DNA of 64,000 nt from Streptosporangium sp. NBC_01495 (GCF_036250735.1 NZ_CP109430.1:6944001-7008000), one strand, 5' to 3'. Shown: positions 30,701-39,894, counted from the stretch's first letter. The notes: generated from the sequence alone by a model not told the origin. Made by a program: numbers and translations.

Positions 30701-31954
30701 TCACCCCAGGTCGATGTGCTCCACAGGGGTGTCTCCTCGCTCGCGCTCCCGCTCCCGCTGCGCGGGCGCGGGCTTGCCGAGTCCGTCGACGGCCGACTTG
30801 AAGGCGGCGAACAGCTCGGTGCCCGCCTGCATGAGGTGGTCGGTGACGGCACCGCCCGACTCACGCTGCGCGGCCATCGCGCGGCAGACGGGGCAGGCCC
30901 GGCAGATGTACTCCTCATGCTCCGAGACCGCCTCCTCCCACACGTCCCGCTCTCTTCTTCCTCGCCCACCACCGGAAAGCGCGCTGCCGAAACCGGTCAT
31001 CGTGCCCTTGATCAGATTCTTGCGCAGTTCTTTGGTGGCTTTCCGCTGCAGCGTGTCGAAGAGTTTGAACGCCTCCTCGGCGGCGGCGCCCAGCGGGTCC
31101 TTGCCGCCCTGGGACCGCTCATCCCGAGACCGCTCATCCCGAGACCGCTCATCCCGAGACCGCTCATCCCGAGACCGCTCATCCCGAGACCGCTCATCCC
31201 GAGACCGCTCATCCCGAGACCGCTCATCCCGAGACCGCTCATCCCGAGACCGCTCATCCCGAGACCGCTCATCCCGAGACCGCTCCTCGGCCGCGGCGGC
31301 CTTGTCGCGCCCCGCGGGCTCGACGCGGTCGCCTGGCCGGGTCCACGGGGTCCATCCGGTCGCCCGCTCCTCGCGCCTGACCCGCTCGGCGCGCTCGAAC
31401 CACTCGGCGCGCGCGTCGCGCCCGGCCCGCTCCGAACCCGGGGCCGGCTCGGTACGCGGGGTCTGGGCGGGGTCCGGGGTGTGCTCGGCACGAGGGGCCT
31501 GCTCGGAGGGCGCGGCCTCGGCCACGACCTCCACCTCGACCACCTCCAGGCGCGCGACCTTCTCGACGCGCTCGGCCCGCGCGGGCTCCCCGGCGTCCTC
31601 CGGCCGCTCGACGGCCTCCACCCGCTCCACCCGCACAACGGACTCGACGGACTCGACGGACTCGACGGACTCGACGGACTCGACGGACTTGGACGCTCCG
31701 GTACGCCGGCCCTTCGGGGTTTTCCCGACCGGCTCCGCGCTCCGCCCCTTCTGGGCCGTCTTCCCGGTACGTCGGCCCTTCTGGGCCTTACCGGCGTCCT
31801 CGGCACCCCCGGCGCCTCCGGCGGTCGCGGTGCCCTCGGCGCCCTCGACGCCTCCGGCCTCGGGCGGTGGCGTCACGGCGTCGGCGGTCTTCCGTGGCCT
31901 CCTCGGCGCGCGCGGCTTCGGGGTCTTCTCTGCGTCGTTCGTGTTATCGGTCAT
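30701..31954 (-). CDS. DUF5304 protein with a 5-residue tandem repeat
   Basis: The protein has 417 residues. The conserved part is the C-terminus (residues about 290-417): AEEAFKLFDTLQRKATKELRK, HEEYICRACPVCRAM (a CxxC pair) and VTDHLMQAGTELFAAFKSA, typical of the actinobacterial DUF5304 family. Before it lie a basic Pro/Arg/Lys N-terminus, SVE repeats (31640-31690), acidic VE-rich stretches and twelve copies of RSRDE encoded by a 15-nt repeat. The low-complexity half is probably disordered. GGAGGG precedes ATG 31954. The gene overlaps the ArsA gene by 11 bases and precedes glucokinase, an order also known from Streptomyces. Function unknown. Confidence 0.8.
   Translation of the reverse strand: MTDNTNDAEKTPKPRAPRRPRKTADAVTPPPEAGGVEGAEGTATAGGAGGAEDAGKAQKGRRTGKTAQKGRSAEPVGKTPKGRRTGASKSVESVESVESVESVESVVRVERVEAVERPEDAGEPARAERVEKVARLEVVEVEVVAEAAPSEQAPRAEHTPDPAQTPRTEPAPGSERAGRDARAEWFERAERVRREERATGWTPWTRPGDRVEPAGRDKAAAAEERSRDERSRDERSRDERSRDERSRDERSRDERSRDERSRDERSRDERSRDERSRDERSQGGKDPLGAAAEEAFKLFDTLQRKATKELRKNLIKGTMTGFGSALSGGGRGRRERDVWEEAVSEHEEYICRACPVCRAMAAQRESGGAVTDHLMQAGTELFAAFKSAVDGLGKPAPAQRERERERGDTPVEHIDLG
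31113..31290. repeat. 15-nt tandem repeat, 12 copies, in the DUF5304 gene
   Basis: The unit CGAGACCGCTCATCC is repeated eleven times without visible change, and the twelfth copy differs (CCTCGG). It encodes RSRDE on the minus strand. Because the unit is a multiple of three, loss or gain of copies keeps the frame. Confidence 0.95.
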
Positions 31955-33116
31955 CAGGCCCTCCCGATTCGAACCGTACCCGGAGAAACCCATCTCGGAG
32001 CGCGGCGTCCCGCACCGGCCTGCGGGCCAGCGCGACGGGCAGGGCCAGGACACGGCGGTAGGAACCCGCGTTGACGATCAGCTCGTCACCCTTGCGCGCC
32101 AGATCCACCTCGTCCTTGTCCGCGAGCGGCAGGGCCAGGATCAGCTCGCCGTCGGCGGTGATCCGCAGCGGCGGGTCGACGGAGGGCGGGGCGAAGGGGT
32201 CGCCCTCGCCGTACATGGCCTCGGCGACGGCGGCGAGGGCGTCAAGGCCGACGGGCTCGGCCTCCAGGTACGGCACGATGTGCACGGGCAGCGGCGCGAA
32301 GGACTCCTCGACCTCGGCCAGGTGACGGGCCTGGGCCCGCACCCACCTCTGCCGCCACGGGTCGGCGCCCTCGGAGGGGAAGACGCGGTTGGCGATCACC
32401 GCGTCCACCCGGTAGCCGTACAGGCTGAGGGAGGTCAGCGTGCGCCGGGCCTCGGCGAGCACGACGGCCTCGGGGGTGAGCACCAGCCGGACGCTCGCGC
32501 CGGGTCCGGTGAGCAGCTCGCGCACCTCCATCAGGCCCCGGTGGAGCCGCTCCCCGGCGCCGATCACGTGGTCTTCCGGCACGCTGACCTGCGCCAGGCG
32601 GCGGACCAGCGGGGAGAGGGTGCTCAGCAGCCGCCTGCCGATGGGCAGCAGCCGGTTCACGTGCCAGTCGAGGGCCTCGGGCAGGGCGAGCAGCCGGAGC
32701 GTCTCGGCGGTCGGGGCGCAGTCGATGACGATGACGTCCCACAGCCCGGTGTGCGCCTGCTCGCGCAGTTCGAGGAGGGCGATGACCTCCTCGGCGCCGG
32801 GCAGCACCGTGATCTCCTCGGCGGTCACCTCGTCGAGGCCGAGCTCGGCGAAGACGCCCCTGGCGTAGTCACGCAGCTCGCCCCACTGGCGTTCCAGCGC
32901 CCGCTGGGTGTCGACCTGGTAGAGGGAGAGGCCGGGCGCGATCTCCGTGGGCTCCCCGCCCGCCCGCACGTCGAGGGCGTCGGCCAGCGAGTGGGCGGTG
33001 TCGGTGGAGACCACCAGGGTCTTGAGCCCGGACCGGGCGGCGAGCGTGGCCGTGGCGGCGGCGACGGTCGTCTTGCCGACGCCGCCCTTGCCGGTGAAGA
33101 GCAGGACCCTGCTCAC
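31944..33116 (-). CDS. ArsA-family ATPase
   Basis: The 390-residue protein has the deviant Walker A VLLFTGKGGVGKTTVAAATA at the N-terminus, the switch VVSTDTAHSLADAL, DVIVIDCAPTAETLRLLALPE and a C-terminal small domain (LRITADGELILALPLADKDE, VNAGSYRRVLALP) like the HSP20-type tail of bacterial ArsA homologues. It is a single-domain form that likely acts as a dimer. Despite the name no arsenic genes are near; the actinobacterial homologues may act in tail-anchored protein targeting or other transport. GTG 33116 follows GGGAGG; a longer upstream extension lacks family similarity. Confidence 0.88.
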   Translation of the reverse strand: MSRVLLFTGKGGVGKTTVAAATATLAARSGLKTLVVSTDTAHSLADALDVRAGGEPTEIAPGLSLYQVDTQRALERQWGELRDYARGVFAELGLDEVTAEEITVLPGAEEVIALLELREQAHTGLWDVIVIDCAPTAETLRLLALPEALDWHVNRLLPIGRRLLSTLSPLVRRLAQVSVPEDHVIGAGERLHRGLMEVRELLTGPGASVRLVLTPEAVVLAEARRTLTSLSLYGYRVDAVIANRVFPSEGADPWRQRWVRAQARHLAEVEESFAPLPVHIVPYLEAEPVGLDALAAVAEAMYGEGDPFAPPSVDPPLRITADGELILALPLADKDEVDLARKGDELIVNAGSYRRVLALPVALARRPVRDAALRDGFLRVRFESGGPDDR

Positions 33117-33189
33117 ACCGCCTCCCGGCCCAAGGGCGCGGGGCTCCGCTCCGCGACCGCGCCGTGCCAAGCGCCCGGCCCCCTCGTGC

Positions 33190-33627
33190 TCATGGGGTCT
33201 CGACGCGCTTCTTCAGCCCCTTCAGGGCGGTGTCGATGATGACCTTCTCCGCCTTCCGCTTGATCATGCCGATCATCGGGACCTTGAGATCGACGGCGAG
33301 CTCGTACGTCACCTCGGTGCCGCCGCCCGCGTCGGCAAGACGATAACTCCCGGTGAGCCCGGAGACCATCTTTCCCGCCTCGGCGACGTTCCAGTCGACG
33401 GACTCGTCGCCGTGCCAGGTGTAGCGGAGGGTGTACTCGTCGCTGATCACGCCCGCGTCGAGGACGAACCGGACCGTGGCGGGCCGGCCGTCCTCCCCCG
33501 TGGAGAGGACACGCGCGGCCTTCACCTGGCCGGCCCACTCCGGGTACGAGGGGAAGTCGGCGATGACCGTCATGATGGTCGACCGGTCCGCGCCGATCGT
33601 GATGCTGGAGGTGGTGCGATCAGCCAT
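33190..33627 (-). CDS. SRPBCC (polyketide cyclase/START-like) protein
   Basis: The 145-residue protein has the START-like pattern: SSITIGADRSTIMTVIADFPSYPEWAGQVKAARVL, then VRFVLDAGVISDEYTLRY, VDWNVAEAGKMVSGLTGSYRL and a long C-terminal helix (KVPMIGMIKRKAEKVIIDTALKGLKKRVE). It resembles mycobacterial and Streptomyces Coq10-like lipid-binding proteins. A hydrophobic ligand is likely. It is 73 bp upstream of the ArsA gene in the same direction and belongs to a conserved block (SRPBCC-ArsA-DUF5304-glucokinase). Confidence 0.88.
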   Translation of the reverse strand: MADRTTSSITIGADRSTIMTVIADFPSYPEWAGQVKAARVLSTGEDGRPATVRFVLDAGVISDEYTLRYTWHGDESVDWNVAEAGKMVSGLTGSYRLADAGGGTEVTYELAVDLKVPMIGMIKRKAEKVIIDTALKGLKKRVETP

Positions 33628-33749
33628 GGGGCAACCGTACTGCTTCACGATCGTCCGCGTACGTCCCGGAGGGGCCGGGCGTGGCCGCCACGGTGACAGG
33701 AAGCGGTGGCACGAAGCGGACACCTCACGCGTCCGTCGCTCCGGTACGG

Positions 33750-34517
33750 CTACCACTCCAGGACGTAGGGAACGCCTCTGTTCCGGAAGTGCCCCACGTT
33801 GAGGCATTCGGTCCTGCCGACCCGGGTGCGGGCGGCGAGGGGCTGGTGCACGTGGCCGAACAGGGCGTAGCGCGGCTGGGTCCGCCTGATCGCCTCCAGG
33901 GTGGCCTCGCTGCCCCGCTCGAAGCGCCGGGCGACCACGTCGTAGAGCAGTTCGGGGATCGCGGGAGGGATGTGGCAGCAGAGCACGTCGACCTCGCCGA
34001 CGGCCTCGACCTTGCGGGCGAACTCCTCGTCGTCGATCTCGTACGGGGTCCGGTACTGGGTGCGCAGCCCGCCCCCGACGAAGCCGAACCGGAGACCGCC
34101 GATCTCCACGGTCTCGCCGTCGAGCACGTGGTGGCCCTCCCGGACGTACTCGGGCCAGTAGGTCGGCAGATCCACGTTGCCGTAGGTGATGTACGCGGGA
34201 GTCGGCATCGCGGCGAAGATCTCGCCGTACTGCCGCCGGACGGAGCGCTCGATGTGGTCGCGCGGGTCGCCCTCCAGCGAGGCCCACAGCCCGGAGGACA
34301 TGGCCCGCGCCTCGTCGAACCGCTTGGCCGTCCGCAGCGCGATGAACTCCCCCGCCCGCTCGGCCCCGAAGAGCTCGGCGAAGATGCCCTGGGAGTGGTC
34401 GTCGTAGTCGACGAACAGGATCAGGTCCCCCAGGCAGATCAGCGCGTCGGCGCCGTCTCCCGCGCGGGCCAGGGCGTCGGCTCTCCCGTGAACGTCGCTG
34501 ACGACGTGAACCCGCAT
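33750..34517 (-). CDS. metallophosphoesterase
   Basis: The 255-residue calcineurin-like enzyme has the metal ligands in order: VVSDVHGR, LICLGDLILF, YITYGNVDLP (GN-x-D), VLCCHIPPAIPE and LFGHVHQP. These five blocks make an active two-metal centre. The substrate is unknown; the family includes protein and cyclic-nucleotide phosphatases. ATG 34517 has AGGA eight bases upstream; ATG 34526 is an alternative. It precedes the SRPBCC/ArsA/glucokinase block with 120 bp between and is divergent from the acyl-CoA synthetase gene. Confidence 0.88.
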   Translation of the reverse strand: MRVHVVSDVHGRADALARAGDGADALICLGDLILFVDYDDHSQGIFAELFGAERAGEFIALRTAKRFDEARAMSSGLWASLEGDPRDHIERSVRRQYGEIFAAMPTPAYITYGNVDLPTYWPEYVREGHHVLDGETVEIGGLRFGFVGGGLRTQYRTPYEIDDEEFARKVEAVGEVDVLCCHIPPAIPELLYDVVARRFERGSEATLEAIRRTQPRYALFGHVHQPLAARTRVGRTECLNVGHFRNRGVPYVLEW

Positions 34518-34655
34518 GTCGGACATCCTAACCACCAACGAATACCGCCATATGTGATGAACCTCGCAGGGCGCGGGCGCGACGGGGAGGCACACGGCGC
34601 GGCCGACGGTCCGGCGCGACGGTACTTGCTACGGTGAAATCACTCTTGATAACGC

Positions 34656-34695
34656 CTGGGTGACGAATTTACCCAGACGTAACTTATCGCGATAA
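34656..34695. promoter_or_regulatory. two inverted repeats upstream of the acyl-CoA synthetase gene
   Basis: CTGGGT (34656-34661) and ACCCAG (34671-34676) are 6-bp arms with a 9-base spacer, and TTATCGCGATAA (34684-34695) is a perfect 12-bp palindrome. They stand 43-82 bases before the start codon, where a fatty-acid-responsive repressor could bind. The regulator is not in the window. Confidence 0.45.
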
Positions 34696-34737
34696 CTTCC
34701 AGGCAGCCCATCGATCGTGCGTCTCCAGGAGCGACCC

Positions 34738-36531
34738 GTGCGCGAGTACAGCGTCCCCGTGCTGGTGGATGTCCCCGCCTCCGCCAACCTCACCGACACG
34801 GTGTTCCGGCGTGCGGAGGAGGAGCCCGACGTCGTCGCCCTGCGCCGCAAGGTCGGTGACGACTGGATCGCCGTCACCGCCCGTGAGTTCCGCGACCAGG
34901 TCGCCGGGGTGGCCAAGGGCCTGATCGCGGCGGGGGTGGAGCCCGGCGACCGGGTGGCCCTGATGTCGCGCACCCGCTACGAGTGGACCGTGATCGACTA
35001 CGCGATCTGGTCCGCGGGGGCGGTCGGCGTGCCGATCTACGAGTCCTCCTCGGCCGACCAGGCCGCCTGGATCATCTCCGACAGCGGCGCGAAGGCCGTG
35101 TTCGCCGAGCTGGAGTCGCACGAGGAGACCATCAGGGAGGACGCGTCCGGCCTGCCCGGCCTCAAGAACGTCTGGCGCATCGAGAGCGGCGCCCTGGACG
35201 AGCTCACCGCGCTCGGCGCCGAGATCACCGACGACACGCTCGCCGAGCGCAGGACCGGGCGCGGCATCGCCGACCTGGCGACCATCGTCTACACCTCGGG
35301 CACCACCGGCAGGCCCAAGGGCTGCAGCCTCACCCACGACAACCTGCTGTTCACCGCCAAGAACGTCGCGAAGGGCCCGCTGGAGCGCCTGTTCACCGTG
35401 GAGGACAGGGCGGGGCTGCTCTTCCTGCCGCTCGCGCACGTCTTCGCCCGCATGATCGAGGTCGTGCTGATCGAGACGGGCACGATCCTCGCGCACACCC
35501 CCAACATGAAGAACGTCGCCCCCGACCTACAGGCCTTCAAGCCCACGTTCCTGCTGGGCGTGCCCCGCGTGTTCGAGAAGGTCTACAACGGCGCCGAGCA
35601 GAAGGCGACCGCCGAGGGCAAGGGGAAGATCTTCCACGCCGCGGCCGACACCGCCGTCGCCTGGAGCAGGGCCGAGTCGGCGGGCGGCGCGGGACTGGGC
35701 CTCAGGCTCAAGCACGCCCTGTTCGACAAGCTCGTCTACGGCAAGATCCGCGCCGCGACCGGGGGCAGGCTGACGACGGCGGTGTCCGGCGGTTCCGCCC
35801 TCGGCGAGCGGCTCGGCCACTTCTTCCGGGGCGTGGGCATCGAGACCCTGGAGGGCTGGGGCCTCACCGAGACCTCCGCGCCGTCCTCGGTCAACATGCC
35901 GGGGGCCAACAAGATCGGCACCGTCGGCAAGCCGTTCCCCGGCGTCACCATCGGCATCGGCGAGGACGGCGAGGTGCTCGTCAAGGGCCGCCACGTCTTC
36001 CTGGGCTACTGGAACAACGACGAGGCCACCGCCGAGGCGATCGACGCGGACGGCTGGTTCCACACCGGCGACATCGGCGAACTCGACAGGGACGGCTACC
36101 TCCGCATCACCGGACGCAAGAAGGAGATCATCGTCACCGCCGCGGGCAAGAACGTCGCCCCGGCCCCGATGGAGGACCACATCCGCGCCCACCCGCTGAT
36201 CAGCCAGGCGATGGTGGTCGGCGACGACAGGCCGTTCGTCGCGGCGCTCATCACGCTCGACGTCGAGGCCCTGGAGCAGTGGAAGGCCGCCAACGGGAAG
36301 ACGGGGATGGATCTCGCCGGCCTCAGCTCCGACCCGGCCATCGTCGCCGAGGTGCAGCGGGCGGTGGACGACGCCAACAGGTTCGTCTCCAAGGCCGAGC
36401 AGATCAAGAAGTTCACCGTCCTCGACATCGACATCAGCGAGGAGAGCGGGCACCTCACCCCGACCCTGAAGATCAAGCGCAACATCGTGATGCGCGACTT
36501 CGCCAAGCAGGTCGACTCCCTCTACCGCTGA
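34738..36531 (+). CDS. long-chain fatty-acid-CoA ligase (AMP-forming)
   Basis: The 597-residue enzyme activates long-chain fatty acids to acyl-CoA through an acyl-adenylate. The P-loop motif IVYTSGTTGRPKGCSLTHDN lies near residue 184. WGLTETSAPSSVN and WFHTGDIGELDRDGYL, with ITGRKKEIIVTAAGKNVAP, are the adenylate and hinge motifs; the conserved lysine of the C-terminal domain is in TPTLKIKRN. It matches the bacterial FadD15/SCO2131-like clade. GTG 34738 follows AGGAG by six bases; a GTG at 34717 would add seven residues. It is monocistronic. Confidence 0.93.
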   Translation: MREYSVPVLVDVPASANLTDTVFRRAEEEPDVVALRRKVGDDWIAVTAREFRDQVAGVAKGLIAAGVEPGDRVALMSRTRYEWTVIDYAIWSAGAVGVPIYESSSADQAAWIISDSGAKAVFAELESHEETIREDASGLPGLKNVWRIESGALDELTALGAEITDDTLAERRTGRGIADLATIVYTSGTTGRPKGCSLTHDNLLFTAKNVAKGPLERLFTVEDRAGLLFLPLAHVFARMIEVVLIETGTILAHTPNMKNVAPDLQAFKPTFLLGVPRVFEKVYNGAEQKATAEGKGKIFHAAADTAVAWSRAESAGGAGLGLRLKHALFDKLVYGKIRAATGGRLTTAVSGGSALGERLGHFFRGVGIETLEGWGLTETSAPSSVNMPGANKIGTVGKPFPGVTIGIGEDGEVLVKGRHVFLGYWNNDEATAEAIDADGWFHTGDIGELDRDGYLRITGRKKEIIVTAAGKNVAPAPMEDHIRAHPLISQAMVVGDDRPFVAALITLDVEALEQWKAANGKTGMDLAGLSSDPAIVAEVQRAVDDANRFVSKAEQIKKFTVLDIDISEESGHLTPTLKIKRNIVMRDFAKQVDSLYR

Positions 36532-36600
36532 GGGGTCTCCACGGGCCGGGTACGCCGGGAGTCTTCGCGACGGACGAGCCGGCCCGTACCGTCCAACCGG

Positions 36601-37725
36601 CTAAGGGGTCTCCGCGGGCTCCAGGAGGCGGGCGAAGCGGGAGGCCGCGAGCTCCCAGCTCCACTCCCGCGCCGCCCACTCCCGCCCGCGCTCCCCCATG
36701 GCACGCGCCCCGGCCGGGTCCTTGAGCAGGCCGACCAGGGCCGCCGCGACCTCGTCGGGGCGGGTGCCGTCGACGACCAGGCCGGTCTCCCCGCGCAGCA
36801 CGGCGTCGGGGGCGCCGCCCGAGGAGCCGGCCACCACGGGCAGGCCGCTGGCGGAGGCCTCCAGGTAGACGATGCCGAGCCCCTCCACGTCGACGCCGCC
36901 CAGGCGGGTGCGGCACGGCATGGCGAACACGTCGCCCGCGGCGAGGTGGCCGGGCAGCTCCGCCTCGGGCACGGGGCCGGTGATCCTGACCGAACCGCCC
37001 AACGGCCGGGCCAGCCGTTCCAGGGTCCTGCGGTACGGGCCCCCGCCGACGATCAGGAGCACCGCGCCGGGCACGTCCCGGATCACGCCGGGCCAGGCCC
37101 GCAGGAGCGTGTCCTGGCCCTTGCGCGGCACCAGCCTGGACAGGCAGACCACCACCGGCCGCTCTCCCAGGCCGAGTTCCGCGCGTACCCGCCCTCCCCC
37201 GGCCCCCGGGTGGAACACCCCGGTGTCGACGCCGGGTGCGAGCCGCACCAGCTTGTCCTCGGCTATCACCCCGGCCAGCCTCCGCCGGGTGTACTCCCCG
37301 AGGTAGGTGACCACGTCGGCGTTCGCCCCGATCCTGGCGAGCACCCGGCGGCCGATCGGGATCCCGGTCCAGCCCGCCTCGTGGCCGTGGGTGACCATGA
37401 CGACGCGGCGGGCCCCGGCCTCGCGCATCCTGGGCGCGATCAGCCCGAGCGGCGCCGCCGCCCCGAAGACCACGGTGTCGCACCCGAACTCGGCGACCAG
37501 CCCGGCGGCCCGGCGGGCCACGGCGGGCGTGGGCAGCATCAGCGAGGTGGGGTGCCGCACGACGGGGTACGGCTGGCGCAGGTCGAAGGCCTCGCTGCCG
37601 GCCCACCGGGGGGCGTAGACGACGACGGAGCCGGGCGGGCGGCGGGCGATGAGACCGTACACGAACGACTGGATCCCCCCGGCGCGGGGCGGGAAGTCGT
37701 TCGTGACGACCAGCGTGCGGTTCAC
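36601..37725 (-). CDS. GT4 glycosyltransferase, PimB-like mannosyltransferase
   Basis: The 374-residue GT-B enzyme starts TLVVTNDFPPRAGGIQSFVYGL, has VMVTHGHEAGW, PGVDTGVFHPG, VVVCLSRLVPRKGQDTLLRAWP, and the donor-binding VEGLGIVYLEASASGLPVVAGSSGG with the two glutamates spaced as EX7E. This is the PimB' group that uses GDP-mannose to add the second mannose of phosphatidylinositol mannosides on the cytoplasmic face. Orthology is likely, not proven. GTG 37725 overlaps the stop of the M48 peptidase gene by four bases, so it is the third gene of a coupled operon. Confidence 0.85.
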   Translation of the reverse strand: MNRTLVVTNDFPPRAGGIQSFVYGLIARRPPGSVVVYAPRWAGSEAFDLRQPYPVVRHPTSLMLPTPAVARRAAGLVAEFGCDTVVFGAAAPLGLIAPRMREAGARRVVMVTHGHEAGWTGIPIGRRVLARIGANADVVTYLGEYTRRRLAGVIAEDKLVRLAPGVDTGVFHPGAGGGRVRAELGLGERPVVVCLSRLVPRKGQDTLLRAWPGVIRDVPGAVLLIVGGGPYRRTLERLARPLGGSVRITGPVPEAELPGHLAAGDVFAMPCRTRLGGVDVEGLGIVYLEASASGLPVVAGSSGGAPDAVLRGETGLVVDGTRPDEVAAALVGLLKDPAGARAMGERGREWAAREWSWELAASRFARLLEPAETP

Positions 37726-38999
37726 GGTTCGGGGAGGCCGTTCAGCCTGGCCCAGGAGCGCGCCATGGCGATGCGCTGCGGTGCCGTGGGATGCGATGCA
37801 TAAAGTACATATTCGATGAAATCGGGCGACAAATCCGAAATATTAGTAACTGCCAGTCGTTTCTGCATCGCCACGAACGTCGCCGGGTCCCTGGTCAGGT
37901 CCAGCGCGTGCACGTCCGCGCGGGCCTCGATATGCCTGCTCACCAGGTTCTGGGCCGGCCCCGACAGGACCGTGGCCAGGCTCAGCAACCCCATGACCAG
38001 CCCCACCGCCGCCGGGTCGCCGAGCGAGGTGACCCCCGCCCGGCGCCGCACGCCCGGTGCCGAGGTCACCACGTAGAGCAGGCACGCCCCGAACGCCGCG
38101 CCCAGGCCGCCGACGAGCGTGCCCCACAGCACGTCGTCCGCCTTGGCGTGGCCCAGCTCGTGCGCGACCACCAGCTCGACCTCGTCGGCGGGCGCGCGGA
38201 GCAGCGTGTCGTAGACCACGATCCTGCGGGTCGCGCCGAATCCGGAGACGTACGCGTTGAGCGCGGTGGTCCGCCGGGAGGCGTCGGCGACGAGCACGTT
38301 CTCGACCGGCACGCCGTCCCTGGCGGCCATGGCGAGCAGGTCGTCGCGGAGCCGCCCGGCCTCCAGCGGCCTGAAGTCGTTGAAGACCGGCTCGACGAGC
38401 ACCGGGTAGGCGAAGGAGGCGGCCACGGTCAGGACGAACGCCCCGGCCGCCGCGGGGATCCACCAGCGCCGGAAGCGCCGCGCCAGGGCGATCACCGCCA
38501 CCACCATGATCGCGGTCAGTGCGGCGCCGATGCCGGTGCTCTTGGCCCGGTCGGCCGCCCACGCCGGCCAGGCCTGGGTGGACAGCCCGAAGTCGCGCAG
38601 GTAGCTCTCCGACCACATCCCCAGGGGCCAGCGCAGCATCGCCACGGCCACCGACAGCACCAGCACGCCGAGCAGCGCCCGCAGCCACCACGGCCCCGGC
38701 AGCCGGCCGGCGAGCCGCGCGCCCAGCGGGGTGGCCACCAGCACCCCCGCCACGACCAGCGTCAGGCCGAGCGACAGGTAGCCGGGGAGGCTCACCAGCG
38801 CGTCGAACGTCTCGGCCCTGGCGATCTGCTCGGGGGTGAAGTCGCGGGCCGGGTCGGGGGCGACGGCCGGAGCCCCCTCCGCCAACGTCCTCCAGGGCGT
38901 GGTGAACGCCACGACCGCCAGCGTGGCCACCCCCAGGCCGGCCAGCGCCCCCCCCGCCGGCCGCACGCCCGAGGGCGCGTCCGTCGTGCTCAGCGTCAC
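37722..38999 (-). CDS. M48-family membrane zinc metallopeptidase (Ste24/CAAX protease-like)
   Basis: The 425-residue polytopic protein has about seven hydrophobic spans (for example GLGVATLAVVAFTTPW, YLSLGLTLVVAGVLVATPLG, VLVLSVAVAMLRW). The catalytic site VVAHELGHAKADDVLWG (HExxH near residue 280) is followed by the third zinc ligand in SRHIEARADVHALDL. YVSGFGATRRIVVYDTLL just before is the usual M48 segment. It probably cleaves membrane or prenylated substrates, or acts in quality control. It overlaps its neighbours by four bases on both sides: the MA-type peptidase gene upstream and the mannosyltransferase gene downstream. Confidence 0.9.
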   Translation of the reverse strand: MTLSTTDAPSGVRPAGGALAGLGVATLAVVAFTTPWRTLAEGAPAVAPDPARDFTPEQIARAETFDALVSLPGYLSLGLTLVVAGVLVATPLGARLAGRLPGPWWLRALLGVLVLSVAVAMLRWPLGMWSESYLRDFGLSTQAWPAWAADRAKSTGIGAALTAIMVVAVIALARRFRRWWIPAAAGAFVLTVAASFAYPVLVEPVFNDFRPLEAGRLRDDLLAMAARDGVPVENVLVADASRRTTALNAYVSGFGATRRIVVYDTLLRAPADEVELVVAHELGHAKADDVLWGTLVGGLGAAFGACLLYVVTSAPGVRRRAGVTSLGDPAAVGLVMGLLSLATVLSGPAQNLVSRHIEARADVHALDLTRDPATFVAMQKRLAVTNISDLSPDFIEYVLYASHPTAPQRIAMARSWARLNGLPEP

Positions 39000-39865
39000 G
39001 TGAGTTCCTTCCTGAGGTAGTCGCGCCAGGCTCCGGTGAACTCGGCCACCGGCAGCCCGAGTGCGCTCCCGACATCGCTACCGTAGAGCCTCACCAGGGC
39101 CTTCTCCCCGAAGCGCTCCGCGACGAACCGGCAGGCGAGCCACGCCTCCTCGTACGCCTGCGCGAGCCGCGGCGCGCCGGGGGCGAAGTCGGCCGGGGCC
39201 GGGAGGCGGCCGGGCAGGACGCCCGAGCGCACCTCGGCGGCCAGCTCGGCGGCGGCCGTGCGCACCGCGATCCCGGCGTCGCGGTAGCCCGCGTAGTCGG
39301 CGAAGCCCTCCGACAGCCACATCGGCACCCGCCCGCCGCGGGTCGCGCCGGTGGCCACGTGGGCGAGCTCGTGGGTGATCACCACGTCTTTGCCGGTCGC
39401 GGTGAGCCTGGCGTATCCCGACGGCAGGACGATCACCCGGTCCGCGGTCGCCATCGCGGCCAGCCCGTGGGTGCTCCCGGCCCCGGCGAGCGCCGCGGCC
39501 TCGGCGTCGGTGGCGGGGAAGAGAATCACCGCGAAGACCGGCCCCCAGATCTCCGCGATCGTCGCGCGGGCCCGGTCGGCCCTGGCCGCCAGATCCCGCA
39601 GGACGGCGGCCGGGACGCCGTGGCCGATCACGAGGGAGTGCTCACCCCGGACGGTGACGGCGGCGCCCGGCCACAGGTCTCGGAGGTCGCGCGGGCTCGG
39701 GGTGGCGTCCGGGAGGGTCCCGGCGTCGTACGGGGAAAGGTGGCGGGGGACGCGCGGGAGCGGGGCGGCTCCGGCCAGGAGGGGTCCCGTCCCGGCGAAC
39801 GGACCGGCGCTCATCAGCGCCAGCATCCCGGCGAGCACGGCGCGGCGCCCTTTCGGGACGGACAT
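38996..39865 (-). CDS. secreted peptidase-MA-like metallopeptidase
   Basis: The 289-residue protein has a signal peptide (KGRRAVLAGMLALMSAGPFAG, cleaved near residue 33). A gluzincin-type active site is present: VVITHELAHVATGA (HExxH) and 20 residues later MWLSEGFADYAGY with the third ligand E. The rest (IWGPVFAVILFPATDAEAAAL) fits the peptidase-MA family. It should be exported or surface-bound. ATG 39865 opens the operon; its stop overlaps the M48 gene by four bases. Two proteases cotranscribed with a mannolipid enzyme suggest a role in envelope maturation. Confidence 0.8.
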   Translation of the reverse strand: MSVPKGRRAVLAGMLALMSAGPFAGTGPLLAGAAPLPRVPRHLSPYDAGTLPDATPSPRDLRDLWPGAAVTVRGEHSLVIGHGVPAAVLRDLAARADRARATIAEIWGPVFAVILFPATDAEAAALAGAGSTHGLAAMATADRVIVLPSGYARLTATGKDVVITHELAHVATGATRGGRVPMWLSEGFADYAGYRDAGIAVRTAAAELAAEVRSGVLPGRLPAPADFAPGAPRLAQAYEEAWLACRFVAERFGEKALVRLYGSDVGSALGLPVAEFTGAWRDYLRKELT

Positions 39866-39894
39866 ACGAGCCGATGGTACTCGACCGGCATGGA

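Noticed and set aside
31113-31290. CRISPR array or repeat-spacer structure
   Set aside because: The 15-nt units are contiguous with no spacers and encode a pentapeptide repeat in the DUF5304 gene.
29700-33239. Long plus-strand open frame across glucokinase, DUF5304 and ArsA genes
   Set aside because: It is the antisense shadow of three recognisable minus-strand genes.
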